DNA from: Candidatus Nezhaarchaeota archaeon
GTDB taxonomy: Archaea > Thermoproteota > Methanomethylicia > Nezhaarchaeales > B40-G2
DNA length: 43,078 nt
Direction: 5' to 3'
Assembly (NCBI GenBank): GCA_026413605.1
Contig: JAOAKM010000006.1
Span: forward strand, 1 to 43,078
This document shows, in pieces, positions 24,227 to 32,185 of this stretch (within the stretch, counting starts at the first letter, position 1; each line of letters starts with the position of its first letter). The translations under genes were made by a program, and so were the position numbers. The notes under the pieces are model-generated. The model did no database searches and was not told where the DNA came from. It saw only the letters and a list, made by a program, of their open reading frames with translations.

Positions 24227-24358
24227 TTGACGAATCGATCCTGTAAGACTTGCTACATGGCTAAGAAAAGTAGGCCTAATGGGACGTACTTATGCGAGTA
24301 CTATGGTCTATGGGTTAAGGAAGTAGAAGGTTGCATGATATATACTCCAAAGGCCTAA
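24227..24358 (+). CDS. Tiny Cys4 zinc-finger-like protein
   Basis: A 43-residue frame from TTG 24227 encodes four cysteines at 6, 9, 23 and 36 (CKTC, YLCEYYGLW, EGCMIY). The spacing could bind one zinc ion or an iron-sulfur cluster, and the KPNG/PNGTYLCEYYG pattern resembles small archaeal zinc proteins that begin with CxxC. No ATG or GTG start is in frame, and the only RBS-like sequence is AGGGGGTG about 6 nt upstream. The composition matches the host. The family is not identified. Confidence 0.45.
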   Translation: MTNRSCKTCYMAKKSRPNGTYLCEYYGLWVKEVEGCMIYTPKA

Positions 24359-24720
24359 GAGGCCCGTGAGCAATGAAGCACCGGTTCAAAGGTCCATGGA
24401 GGGATGCCCATAGAACGCGCCTTCTTAATGGACTATAAAAGCCTACTTTAGAAACACTTCTGCTTAGCGTACCATGCTTTGTCCATCAGCACCTACTAGA
24501 GCTCTGTGGGGACACGCTTGCTGAAATTTGTAACCTTTCAATAGGTCGCTGAAGCTAAGAAGAGCCTTCCCTAGGCCCCTTGGTGAGCGATCTTAATACC
24601 CTCTAAACTGACAAAACTTCCCCATAGTATCTACTTCAGTATCTCCTTCTGAGTTTAAGCCTACCCTATTTCTTGACGACGTGCATGACCGCGGCCGGCA
24701 CGTCTCCTTAGTGGGAGGAT
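24359..24720. other. Gene-poor interval
   Basis: No gene, repeat or RNA was recognised. Open frames are short and without motif. Confidence 0.3.
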
Positions 24721-25415
24721 CTTAGAGCCATCCTAGATGAAATTAAGTCTATTAGGACCTTTTAATCGCCCTCAATATTACATGGACCCTATTCTCACGT
24801 CATAGTGCGTCAGTATGAGCAGCTTATACCTTGGTCCTCCGTTGCCAGTTTGAGGTTAGGAGGCTTGAGCGAGGACCATTTTAAACGAAGACTTCTTAAA
24901 GCTATAAAGATAGGGGCGGCGGGAAGATTAAGGGAGGTCTTCAACAATTAGATTAAAGACCCCAGGGGCTTGCGGCTATCACTACCAAGGTTCTCTAGTA
25001 ACTAGCGGCCGAGCTTTAAGATGAGAGGAGGCTAGCTGGAGAGGCAGATAGCTACTTCAAGGATCATCAGAGGTTCTTGGAGACGGCTCCCGGGGACGAA
25101 GTGGTATGGAAGTTAAGGTAGGTCCTTACTAAGCCGAGAATTAGCCCGGTGAGGTTTGCGAGTATTCCTGCTTGCGAGGACAGAGGGACTAACTGAGAAA
25201 ATAGACTTGGAAGGGCGCTTGGGGGAAGGAACTCATATTACGTTGAATGGAAAGAATTGCTCTCAGCGAAGTTGAGGCATATACGTCGCTCATTACGTAG
25301 GATGAAGTTACATGGATGGTTAAGAAGATTATTAATGGTCTGGAAAATAGGTGTGACCATAGGCTACGATAGGGACGTTGATGGTATTATTGAAGTGAAA
25401 AGAGTTGAGCCGTAG
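24721..25415 (+). pseudogene. Remnant of an unidentified decayed gene or genes
   Basis: Protein-like sequence continues across plus-strand frames, interrupted by stops. One frame reads LRAILDEIKSIRT, then YSHVIVRQYEQLIPWSSVAS and FKRRLLKAIKIGAAGRLREV, with isolated TAA or TAG codons between. A shifted frame gives RRLAGEADSYFKDHQRFLET, then VRFASIPACEDRG. The last part gives ALSEVEAYTSLIT and VTWMVKKIINGLEN, or in another frame KIGVTIGYDRDVDGIIEVK before a stop at 25415. The helical, charged pattern is unlike random sequence, but I cannot name the family. Several single-base changes would be needed to restore it. Confidence 0.35.
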
Positions 25416-25893
25416 GTACTGCCCTTTAGACGAGCATTTCCTCACTTTCTCAACTCTCCTCCCATTAACTTCCACCAGGATCCTTGAGGTCTCCGGTGGC
25501 AGCGACGTCTTCTTGCTACAAGTACCTACTCGGTATATTGGATAGGCTTCCTAACTGCCATTTATAGCCTGAGCTTACTCCGCTCTTCACGCCTCCACCC
25601 ATTAATATAAGTCATACGTGCTCAACATCTTACTTACATTAACTGGGTTTAATGTAGTATACCTGAAGATTTTACAAAGGTTGGTTAGCATACTTCTGCA
25701 CCTGCGCTGGGAAAGCCTGAGACGCTTAGATCTTAGTAGGCCTTAGTAGCGCATCGCTATATGGTGATTCACTAAGCCCAACAGCCTCAAGCTCTCGGCA
25801 ACATCGCGGATATCGCCTTCACGCTAAGATCAATATCTGGAAGCAAAGGAAGAGAGACTGACATAGCACCGGGGCTAGAAGTATTGGTATTGG
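25416..25893. other. Gene-poor interval before tRNA-Met
   Basis: No gene is supported. Minus-strand fragments such as VAESLRLLGLVNHHIAMRY near 25740-25800 might be another remnant, but this is weak. No repeats were seen. Confidence 0.3.
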
Positions 25894-26001
25894 TGCCGGG
25901 GGCGGGATTCGAACCCGCGGTGACCAGATACCCCATCCGGCGCCGGCCTCTATAGCCTAAATTATGAGTCTGGCGCCCTAGGCCAGCTAGGCGACCCCGG
26001 C
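25894..26001 (-). tRNA. tRNA-Met (CAT, elongator-type) with 33-nt intron
   Basis: Exons are 26001-25963 and 25929-25894. The acceptor is GCCGGGG/CCCCGGC, the anticodon stem CCAGA/TCTGG with loop CTCATAA, and the T arm GCGGG-TTCGAAT-CCCGC. The intron (25962-25930) is at the canonical 37/38 site. The splice sites form a textbook bulge-helix-bulge: bulge TA|A, 4-bp helix CTCA/TGGG and bulge GT|A. The G1-C72 acceptor argues against initiator; tRNA-Ile2(CAT) remains possible. Confidence 0.95.
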
Positions 26002-26384
26002 TCACTGCTTAACGTCTCAGAGCTGTGTTTAAATTTTCATTAACGCCGGCTGCTTGCACCACGATCCTCTGCGATTAACAAGAACCCACGTGACTGCTTT
26101 ACTTGCACGACAGTCTTCATGGAACATCGGCCGAGCCCCATCGAGCTCAGCCTTGACTAAAGCACAATTACCCCCACTCCGCTGTTAAGTGAGGTCTCAG
26201 CAATGAAGTTGACTTCAAAATCTTTACATCCCAGTCGAGATGATAAAGCCCCTCAACTAAAGCTGCTCAGTTTTTGCAGCGAGACTAAAAATAAGTCTCT
26301 ATGAATGACGCGCAGTCGTCCTCTATGTAAATTTAGGCTAAGCTAGGGAAAGCTTTAAAGTTTAGGCATGTAAGCCAGCGTGAA
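26002..26384. other. Gene-poor interval between tRNA genes
   Basis: Nothing recognisable was seen except an AAAGCTTTAAAGTTTA AT-rich stretch near 26350 that probably belongs to the tRNA-Glu promoter. Confidence 0.35.
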
Positions 26385-26459
26385 GCCCCGGTAGTATAGT
26401 CCGGTTAAGTATACCGGCCTCTCGAGCCGGAGACCCGGGTTCAAATCCCGGCCGGGGCA
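26385..26459 (+). tRNA. tRNA-Glu (anticodon CTC)
   Basis: The 75-nt cloverleaf has acceptor GCCCCGG/CCGGGGC, anticodon stem CCGGC/GCCGG with loop CTCTCGA, T arm CCGGG-TTCAAAT-CCCGG and discriminator A. It has no intron. It differs by only about six bases from the inverted tRNA-Glu(TTC) gene at 31077. Confidence 0.97.
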
Positions 26460-26467
26460 CTTTTACC

Positions 26468-26636
26468 ATGCTTCTAGTTCTTAAGCAGAGGGTCTACTTT
26501 AACCATGAGGGCTTATGGGGGGAGCTTACGATCGAGGACCTTACTTAAGGAGGCGTTGAGAGGCTATGTTTTAACATTAAAACAGCCACTATACGGTGGC
26601 AAAGCGCTCGTGAGTTACAAGGAGCTAATGGGTTAG
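26468..26636 (+). pseudogene. Small frameshifted ORF
   Basis: From ATG 26468 the frame encodes MLLVLKQRVYFNHEGLWG and LTIED, then ends in TAA. A shift near 26545 continues it as LLKEALRGYVLTLKQPLYGG and ALVSYKELMG to the stop at 26636. The joined product would be about 56 residues and reads as one plausible small protein. The second frame also has its own ATG at 26505 (43 residues). Its end overlaps the larA stop convergently. The family is unknown. Confidence 0.3.
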
Positions 26637-27874
26637 CTTGCCTGCCCCCTTAACTTAACTACTACCTCAGCCCCGGCAGTGTTAATTAGCGCCTCGCCCT
26701 CCTCTACACCGATTTGCTTGAGCGCCTCCTCGATTGATGTAGCGTGGCTAAAGCCTAGCCTCTCGACTTCTTCTTTAGAGGCCCCGGGGCTTACTACTAT
26801 GAGCTGTCTCTCCCCTAAAACCTCCCTCAGCTTAAGGTATACAAGGCCAAATACGAGGTCAGGCAGCTCGTCAATCAGCCCCTCCAGCTCATCTAGGCTT
26901 CTTAAAGCAAGTCCATAGCGATTAGCGATTTCAAGCTTCTCCCTAGGCACTCCTTCTCGAGCAGGGGTCACTAAGATGATGAAGCCATTAGGCTCTACTG
27001 CACTAGCCACTGCGAACACGGCCTTCCAAGACTGGTAGAGGTTTACTTCAAATGGATGGCTAGAAGTTATAGCGACATCCACGGGCTGTTCAATGATGTA
27101 TAGGTTGTTCTTAACGAATATGGAGGCGCCTACTCTATGAGCTTCTAGAGCTTCCCCAGCCACTGCTTCAATGTAGCCCCCGCCTAGCGATGGCACTAGG
27201 TTTACGACGTAAGTGGGGAGCTTTGAAGCCACGTAGGCCTCATCCTGATAGACCGGGTTGTTGTCGATAGAGGCCAGCGTGGCTCCAGGCCTCCTAAGCA
27301 ACCTATGATTTGACCTAATCGTCTCTTCACCAGCCACTCCGGGCAGGAGGATCTTAGGCCCTCCGGAGAAGCCGGCGAAGGGGTGCGGGGTTATGGTTCC
27401 TATTGCCACTCTTAAGTCTGCTTCAGCCACGAGGCGGTTGATGTATACGTCAGTTCCATTGCTAGTCCTGCCGAGATAAGCTAAGTTTTCTCTGGGGTTG
27501 TGAAGAACCACCTTCTCAATGAGCTTCCTGCCTAGCTTAGCCTCAAGCCCCCTGCGACTTGGAGGAGGGTGGAGGCCTAGTGCCATAACCACGTTCAGTT
27601 CTCCAATACCCCTCAGCTGCTCTAGTACTAAGTCAGCTACGTCAGCCACTGGTGTGGGCCTTGTGGTATCGTCAACTATCAGCACCGCCTTAGCACTGGG
27701 CCTGACAAGACTGCGTAGCTCGACCCCATCTACGGGAGACGTGAGGGCCTTAGCAACTGCTTTGCGAGCGCTAACCCCAGGCCTTCTTTCCTGAGCTATT
27801 ACTAAGCTTGGCTTAAGGCGCCGAGGTAGGTTGAAGCCCAGGAAGCCGTCTCCATACCTAAGCCTATAGGCCAT
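26633..27874 (-). CDS. larA: LarA-family nickel-pincer enzyme (lactate racemase-like)
   Basis: LarA enzymes use the nickel-pincer nucleotide cofactor to racemise or epimerise 2-hydroxy acids, the founding substrate being lactate. The 413-residue protein keeps the key residues: Arg72 in DDTTRPTP, His102 in ALGLH, His164 and the cofactor-attaching Lys174 in TPHPFAGFSGGPK, and His190 in RSNH, with spacings equal to the Lactobacillus enzyme. His102 is followed by Pro instead of the Arg common in true lactate racemases, so the substrate may differ. The cofactor makers LarB, LarC and LarE are not in the window. Two genes further on lies a sodium-solute symporter that may import the substrate (inference). 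Confidence 0.9.
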   Translation of the reverse strand: MAYRLRYGDGFLGFNLPRRLKPSLVIAQERRPGVSARKAVAKALTSPVDGVELRSLVRPSAKAVLIVDDTTRPTPVADVADLVLEQLRGIGELNVVMALGLHPPPSRRGLEAKLGRKLIEKVVLHNPRENLAYLGRTSNGTDVYINRLVAEADLRVAIGTITPHPFAGFSGGPKILLPGVAGEETIRSNHRLLRRPGATLASIDNNPVYQDEAYVASKLPTYVVNLVPSLGGGYIEAVAGEALEAHRVGASIFVKNNLYIIEQPVDVAITSSHPFEVNLYQSWKAVFAVASAVEPNGFIILVTPAREGVPREKLEIANRYGLALRSLDELEGLIDELPDLVFGLVYLKLREVLGERQLIVVSPGASKEEVERLGFSHATSIEEALKQIGVEEGEALINTAGAEVVVKLRGQAS

Positions 27875-27951
27875 CTTTAGGGCCCTCTGCCCCTTGGTGG
27901 GGAGGGTAAAACATGAGCAATACGCATAGGCGCTCGAGACACCCTATTAAG

Positions 27952-28347
27952 CTAAACGAGGGCCCTTAGGAACGCTAGGAAGGTTATTAGCACTATCGCC
28001 ATGAGGGCTACGCTAGCTAGGATAAGCGGCCATGCCTCGCCTACGCCGAAGGCTATGGGTATTGGCCCTATGAACACGAACCCTCCTCCAGCTAGTTCTC
28101 CTCCAGCAATTAGCGGGATTAGGGCGAAAAGCAGCACGCCCACGGCTATCAGTAAGGCCCCAGCTATTCGCATTAGTGCAGGCAGCTTACTTGGGGGCCT
28201 AGGACTAACAACAAGAGGAGGCGTTATCGACAGGCAGTTGCGGCATAGCCACAGGGGCTCGTCGAAGCATTTGGCACACGCCCTTACACCACATCTATGA
28301 CATACATAGCTAGCCTCCCCCAGCCTGCACAAGTCACACTTAGCCAT
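27952..28347 (-). CDS. Zinc-finger two-helix membrane protein
   Basis: This 131-residue protein begins with a B-box-like zinc finger: CDLC, CHRC, CAKC and CRNC pairs within the first 40 residues. A Pro-rich linker follows, then two or three hydrophobic segments (ALLIAVGVLLFALIPLIAG, GGFVFIGPIPIAFGVG, PLILASVALMAIVLITFLAFL). It is probably anchored in the membrane with the zinc domain in the cytoplasm. Function is unknown. It lies between larA and the symporter on the same strand, with gaps of about 75 nt on either side. Confidence 0.75.
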   Translation of the reverse strand: MAKCDLCRLGEASYVCHRCGVRACAKCFDEPLWLCRNCLSITPPLVVSPRPPSKLPALMRIAGALLIAVGVLLFALIPLIAGGELAGGGFVFIGPIPIAFGVGEAWPLILASVALMAIVLITFLAFLRALV

Positions 28348-28421
28348 GCTAAATTATCTAGCCGTACACGCCGATATAAGCTTAGCCAGTCGAGGTGAGC
28401 TAAAAAGAAAAAGAGGAAGGC

Positions 28422-29948
28422 TCAGCCTAGTAGGTCGAGGACCTCCTTCGGGGGCTTCTTAGTGAAGAAGCTCACTAAGAAGAACAGTAGTAGCGATATC
28501 ACCAGCGCTGGTACGACTGGGTACACCCAGGCGAGAGGGTGGGTGGGCGCGGGGAACTTTCTATATATGAACAGGAACCAGGTGAGGCCAATCACTAGGC
28601 CAGACACCATTGAGGCGATGGTACCCGCCTTGGTAGCACCCTTCCAGTAGAGCCCTATCGTCACCGGGCCTACGAAGCACGCGAAGATAGTGCCGAAGGC
28701 TGCGCCCACTACTTCGACTATGATGCCTGGGGGTGAGAAAGCTAGGCCCATGGCTATTAGGGCGAAGATGAGAGGCATAACTCTAGCCATCGCGACCAGC
28801 TTAGGCTCAGCAGTCCCTGGCTTAGCAGTCTGGATGATGTCCCTGACGAGGGAGGCGGAGAGCACTATGAGGACGACAGCCAACGTAGATATGGACGCCG
28901 CTAGGATTGAGGCAGCGACAAGCCCGCTGACGCCCGGGGGCATGAGCCTCATTACGATCATCGGTATTACCCTGTCAGGGTCCTTCAGTAAGTCTCCCAC
29001 CATCCCTGGCGGTATCGCAGGGTCGAGTATCAGGTGGCCGAAGACTCCTAGCGAGAATACTAGAATGGCGTACAAGCTCACAGCGATGGGGCTTATGATC
29101 CTGCCGTAGTTAATGACTCTCACGTCCCTAGCAGCGTAGAACTGCATGAGCAGCTGGGGCAAGGCCACTTGAGCGATGCTTATCGAGAACGTCACCCCCA
29201 TTATTAGCGCTGGCACCATGCCCGCCGTCATAGCTGGAGGAGGACCGAAGCCGTCGATCCTAGTCCACAGGGTTCCGTCGAACCTACCTGCAATCTTCAT
29301 CCTCTCTATTGCTGCGATTCCGGCTTCCCAGCCGCCAACAGCTGACATCACGTAGCTAAAGGTCAGTATCGCGGCCACGAGCATTAGGACGCCTAAGATT
29401 AGGTTGTTGAGGGCTGTCGCCTTCAGCCCTCCGAGCCCTACGTAGATTACTACTGGGATGAGTAGGAGGAGGAGGCCTACCTCATACGTAGTGTCTAGAA
29501 GGACGGAGAGTACCTTAGCCCCTGCCATGAACACACTGCTTGCGTAGAGGACGAAGAGGAAGATTATGACCACGGCGGCTGTGGCCTTAGCCATCGTGCT
29601 CTGGTAGCGGTGCCCTACGAAGTCCGAGATGCTTATGATCCCGGTCTTAGACGCGTACTTATACAGCCTCTCAGCGACCAGCACCCATGCTAGCACCACG
29701 CCAATGACGTGCCACGCCGTAAGCCAAGCGCCAAAGCCGAGGTTGAATAGATAAGTAGCGCCGCCCCCAGCTATGAAAGAAGCCGCGCTGAAGTAGGTGG
29801 CCATGAAGGAGAAGCTCAGTACCCAAGCCCCTAGGCCTCGCCCAGCTAGGAAGTAGCCCACCATCGACCTGCTGACCCCGTACCCAGTCGCCCCTATGAT
29901 GATGGTTATCGCGATTAGCGCTATGACTATGGCTATATCTATCATCAC
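28422..29948 (-). CDS. Sodium:solute symporter (SSS family)
   Basis: This 508-residue transporter has about 13 membrane helices and the SSS fold: SRSMVGYFLAGRGLG after the first helix, FSFMATYFSAASFIAGG on helix 2, VYVGLGGLKATALNN, and ILAASISTLAVVLIVLSAS on helix 9. Members use the sodium gradient to import organic acids, amino acids, sugars or vitamins; the substrate cannot be read from sequence. A GTG start (29946-29948) overlaps the stop of a 36-residue single-helix protein as GTGA, so the two are coupled. Nearby larA suggests a 2-hydroxy acid substrate, which is inference only. Confidence 0.92.
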   Translation of the reverse strand: MMIDIAIVIALIAITIIIGATGYGVSRSMVGYFLAGRGLGAWVLSFSFMATYFSAASFIAGGGATYLFNLGFGAWLTAWHVIGVVLAWVLVAERLYKYASKTGIISISDFVGHRYQSTMAKATAAVVIIFLFVLYASSVFMAGAKVLSVLLDTTYEVGLLLLLIPVVIYVGLGGLKATALNNLILGVLMLVAAILTFSYVMSAVGGWEAGIAAIERMKIAGRFDGTLWTRIDGFGPPPAMTAGMVPALIMGVTFSISIAQVALPQLLMQFYAARDVRVINYGRIISPIAVSLYAILVFSLGVFGHLILDPAIPPGMVGDLLKDPDRVIPMIVMRLMPPGVSGLVAASILAASISTLAVVLIVLSASLVRDIIQTAKPGTAEPKLVAMARVMPLIFALIAMGLAFSPPGIIVEVVGAAFGTIFACFVGPVTIGLYWKGATKAGTIASMVSGLVIGLTWFLFIYRKFPAPTHPLAWVYPVVPALVISLLLFFLVSFFTKKPPKEVLDLLG

Positions 29949-30055
29949 GCTCCACCCCCGCGCCTAGCCTTTACTATGCCGTAAACAATTCCGAGCACTA
30001 GCACCACGAAGGCTATCACATACCCTGCCGTTATTGCTGGGTCTAGTGGAGGCAT
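29945..30055 (-). CDS. Single-helix small accessory protein of the symporter
   Basis: A 36-residue frame begins at ATG 30055 (MPPLDPAITAGYVIAF) and has one transmembrane helix (ITAGYVIAFVVLVLGIVYGI) followed by a positive end (VKARRGGG). Its stop overlaps the symporter start by 4 nt. Very small one-helix proteins just upstream of SSS symporters are a recurring archaeal and bacterial arrangement, thought to be accessory subunits. The tight coupling and clean helix support it as a real gene. Confidence 0.75.
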   Translation of the reverse strand: MPPLDPAITAGYVIAFVVLVLGIVYGIVKARRGGGA

Positions 30056-30068
30056 TCGATCACCGAGA

Positions 30069-30099
30069 GCTTATATAAAGCAAAGGGAGCTTATAGCCT
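30069..30099 (-). promoter_or_regulatory. TATA-like elements for the symporter operon
   Basis: Two candidates lie on the minus strand: CTTTATATAAGC (about 30069-30081), which is rather close to the ATG at 30055, and GGCTATAAGC (30090-30099), whose distance is better for a short leader. Confidence 0.45.
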
Positions 30100-30448
30100 T
30101 TTATGAATTAGGCTATTAAGCTATAAGGTGTTTAAGGCAGTGGTGGCAGTAGAGCGAAGGAGTAGAACTCCCTCAACAAAAGTGACAGGGTAGTAGGAGG
30201 GCTCAGCAGCGTAAGTCATACGTCATAGTAGCGGGCTAGAGGATTACCATGGAGGGGGGCGGGTCTCAGTTAAATATTGACTAGCAAGACGCCCTCGAGC
30301 CTAGGTCCCAGCTAGTATTGAGCCCGTCAAGAGAGCAAGAGAACAAGAGAATTAGCATTAGAAGGAGCGTGATAGCGCTATTGGCCTTCCACTTCCGAAA
30401 TAGAGTAACCTACTCACTCCTTCAAATTCTATTGCTTTGCACTTATCC
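30100..30448. other. Gene-poor interval
   Basis: No gene, RNA or repeat array was recognised in this stretch upstream of the symporter operon. Confidence 0.35.
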
Positions 30449-30631
30449 TTAAAACGTAGGAATTGACCTTCCCAACCTTTTGGCAGAGTAGTATTTCGTA
30501 GTTATCGCTAAAACCAAAACTTCCTTAGCTATCAACATAGCATGCCCCACGCCTATAGGATACTCGATGACTTTTAACTCTGGCGCAGTCACTGGTACCT
30601 TAAGCAATGTACATTCTAGTATTATTTTCAA
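30449..30631 (-). CDS. Small hypothetical protein
   Basis: A 60-residue frame begins at a TTG and reads as a compact sequence with alternating hydrophobic residues (LKVPVTAPELKVIEYPIGVG, AMLIAKEVLVLAITTKYYSA). There is no clear membrane helix and no Cys motif. The weak start codon and lack of a good RBS leave it uncertain; it may be a fragment. The family is not recognised. Confidence 0.3.
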   Translation of the reverse strand: MKIILECTLLKVPVTAPELKVIEYPIGVGHAMLIAKEVLVLAITTKYYSAKRLGRSIPTF

Positions 30632-30655
30632 GGCAAGGTTAAGGAGGTGCGCAGG

Positions 30656-30805
30656 GTGGACAGGGGTGATGACCGTTCCTCGCTTAGCAGTTTCTCATCC
30701 AGTGGCTCTGTTAATGTTGAGTATAAAATGATGAGGGTGGCAATAACCGTTAAGAGGGTGAAGGCGCTAACCATATATTTGTTTTTGAGGAAGTTAATAA
30801 GCTAA
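30656..30805 (+). CDS. Small basic hypothetical protein, possibly frameshifted
   Basis: GTG 30656 follows an AAGGAGGTG ribosome-binding site by about 8 nt and opens a 49-residue frame with a Ser-rich start (DRGDDRSSLSSFSSSG) and a basic second half (MRVAITVKRVKALTIYLFL). Near 30776 a neighbouring frame continues as FVFEEVNKLIDRIDSVYK to a TAG, which would make a more helical C-terminus, so a frameshift is possible. The strong RBS is the main support. Confidence 0.35.
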   Translation: MDRGDDRSSLSSFSSSGSVNVEYKMMRVAITVKRVKALTIYLFLRKLIS

Positions 30806-31076
30806 TAGATAGAATAGATAGTGTATATAAATAGTAAATTGAATAATTTTAATGCCTCTGCGCCTCACACTTTATGATGTATAAAGGTACAAGTCAGTGC
30901 TCTATAATCAATTCATGAGGTGCCTAGAGACTCAATGGGCTTAGGTTGACCTACGAAGGGCCCACGCACGCTCATAGCTGATATGCAGGGACGTGCGTTT
31001 AAGCTCATACACAGCTTGATATACAAAACTGAAAGCTACATAAGTCCAATGAAGTGCCGGATTACATCAACTGAAG

Positions 31077-31151
31077 TGCCCCGGCCGGGATTTGAACCCG
31101 GGTCACCGGCTCGAAAGGCCGATATACTTGACCGGGCTATACTACCGGGGC
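31077..31151 (-). tRNA. tRNA-Glu (anticodon TTC)
   Basis: The cloverleaf has acceptor GCCCCGG/CCGGGGC, anticodon loop CTTTCGA, T arm CCGGG-TTCAAAT-CCCGG and discriminator A. It is 75 nt with no intron. It is an inverted near-copy of the CTC gene at 26385. Confidence 0.97.
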
Positions 31152-31310
31152 CTGTTGAAGGCTCAACATCGACTCTCTTAAACTTTGCTCGCCTAATTAT
31201 TGACCTAGTTAAACCGCGATGCCCCCTCTCCCTCGCTCCTAGAAGTCTTCTCCTCTTCACGGTATTACTCATGTATGCTCAGCGTATGTTGCATTATGTA
31301 AAGGCGGCTG

Positions 31311-31320
31311 AAATATATAA
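31311..31320 (+). promoter_or_regulatory. TATA box for the zinc-ribbon gene
   Basis: AAATATATAA lies 30 nt before ATG 31351, giving a nearly leaderless transcript. Confidence 0.55.
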
Positions 31321-31350
31321 TGGCTCTTACCTAAATAGGCAGAGAGGTAA

Positions 31351-31626
31351 ATGGCTCTAATAGTCATGTGCTCTAGGTGCGGCTTTGAACTCCGTCGCAT
31401 TGAGGCTGAGGATAGCTCTTTATCAGCTAAGACGCCCTTACTTATGGATGTATCGAGGCGCTACGGTAGCAAGTGCCCTAATTGCTCTAAGATCCTCAAC
31501 TTGAAGCCGGTATCTATTGAAGTAAAGATGGCTGGATCCCCTCTGCCAAAGCCAAGCTGGCTGGGCATAAAGCCAACGAGGGCGTCGAAGGCTACCCGCG
31601 TCCTCCCGCTAATGAAGTTCAGCTAA
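31351..31626 (+). CDS. Zinc-ribbon protein of unknown function
   Basis: This 91-residue protein has a rubredoxin-like zinc ribbon formed by CSRCGFELRR (residues 7-16) and CPNCSKIL (about 42-49), followed by a strand and a basic Pro-rich tail (LPKPSWLGIKPTRASKATR). It resembles small archaeal nucleic-acid-binding ribbons. A TATA box at the right distance and host-like codon use support it. It stands between tRNA-Glu and tRNA-Gly. No specific role can be assigned. Confidence 0.7.
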   Translation: MALIVMCSRCGFELRRIEAEDSSLSAKTPLLMDVSRRYGSKCPNCSKILNLKPVSIEVKMAGSPLPKPSWLGIKPTRASKATRVLPLMKFS

Positions 31627-31676
31627 AGTGGCTTAAGACCCTCCGTCCAGCGGGCCTACAAAGATGAGGTCGTTAG

Positions 31677-31751
31677 TGCGGCCGCCGGGATTTGAACCCG
31701 GGTTGCGGGCGTGGAAGGCCCGTGTCCTAGACCAGGCTAGACGACGGCCGC
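31677..31751 (-). tRNA. tRNA-Gly (anticodon TCC)
   Basis: The cloverleaf has acceptor GCGGCCG/CGGCCGC, anticodon stem CGGGC/GCCCG with loop CTTCCAC, T arm CCGGG-TTCAAAT-CCCGG and discriminator A. There is no intron. Confidence 0.97.
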
Positions 31752-31819
31752 GTGAGAAACGGTTTTTTGATTTTAATAAGCTTTACTAAGAAAGTCCTCG
31801 GTGCCTTGCTCTTCTACGC

Positions 31820-32185
31820 CTACTTACTTAGAGATGTGACTGTATGAGCTCGCTCTTTAAGGAGCCTCTCAACAGAGGCTAGGTGACGAGCCACTTGCAC
31901 AGCTTCAGAGCTCACCCTGAGTAAGACCCCCTTCTCCACGACTAAGTGCTCTATTGGTCCATTGTAAGCCGTGAGCTGCTTAGCTAGCTCAACGGCAAAG
32001 TGTAGCTGTATACAGTGTGGAGACCCGTTCATTGTTAACACGGTCAGCGAAACTGGCTGGGCTTTAAATATTATTGTTGCTATCTTAAGCCCCACCCTAT
32101 CTACGTGCGTTTCTTGGAGACAGACGTGTAATCCGACTTTTCTAACACTCTGCTCTTCGACGATCGATGGGTACTCTCTCATCAT
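31820..32185 (-). CDS. Uncharacterised protein with a GSPHC-x-QLH motif
   Basis: I do not recognise a named family. From ATG 32185 the protein has 121 residues: GLHVCLQETHVDRVGLKIAT, a beta-rich centre VSLTVLTMNGSPHCIQLHFA, and a helical C-terminus (AVQVARHLASVERLLKERA). Cys and His residues in VCLQETH and SPHCIQLH could form a metal site. The frame is open to 32269, but that extension is Leu/Ser-rich and non-protein-like, so an internal ATG is chosen. It is monocistronic and follows tRNA-Gly on the same strand. Confidence 0.6.
   Translation of the reverse strand: MMREYPSIVEEQSVRKVGLHVCLQETHVDRVGLKIATIIFKAQPVSLTVLTMNGSPHCIQLHFAVELAKQLTAYNGPIEHLVVEKGVLLRVSSEAVQVARHLASVERLLKERAHTVTSLSK

Noticed and set aside
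25787-26005. Minus-strand open frame across tRNA-Met
   Set aside because: It is mostly tRNA and intron sequence; GC-rich tRNA genes often keep frames open by chance.
26160-26340. C/D-box sRNA suggested by GAGATGATAAAG
   Set aside because: A C-box-like sequence was present, but no D box (CTGA) at suitable spacing was found.
30983-31360. A 125-codon plus-strand frame before the zinc-ribbon gene
   Set aside because: It reads through tRNA-Glu on the other strand and over the TATA box of the zinc-ribbon gene.
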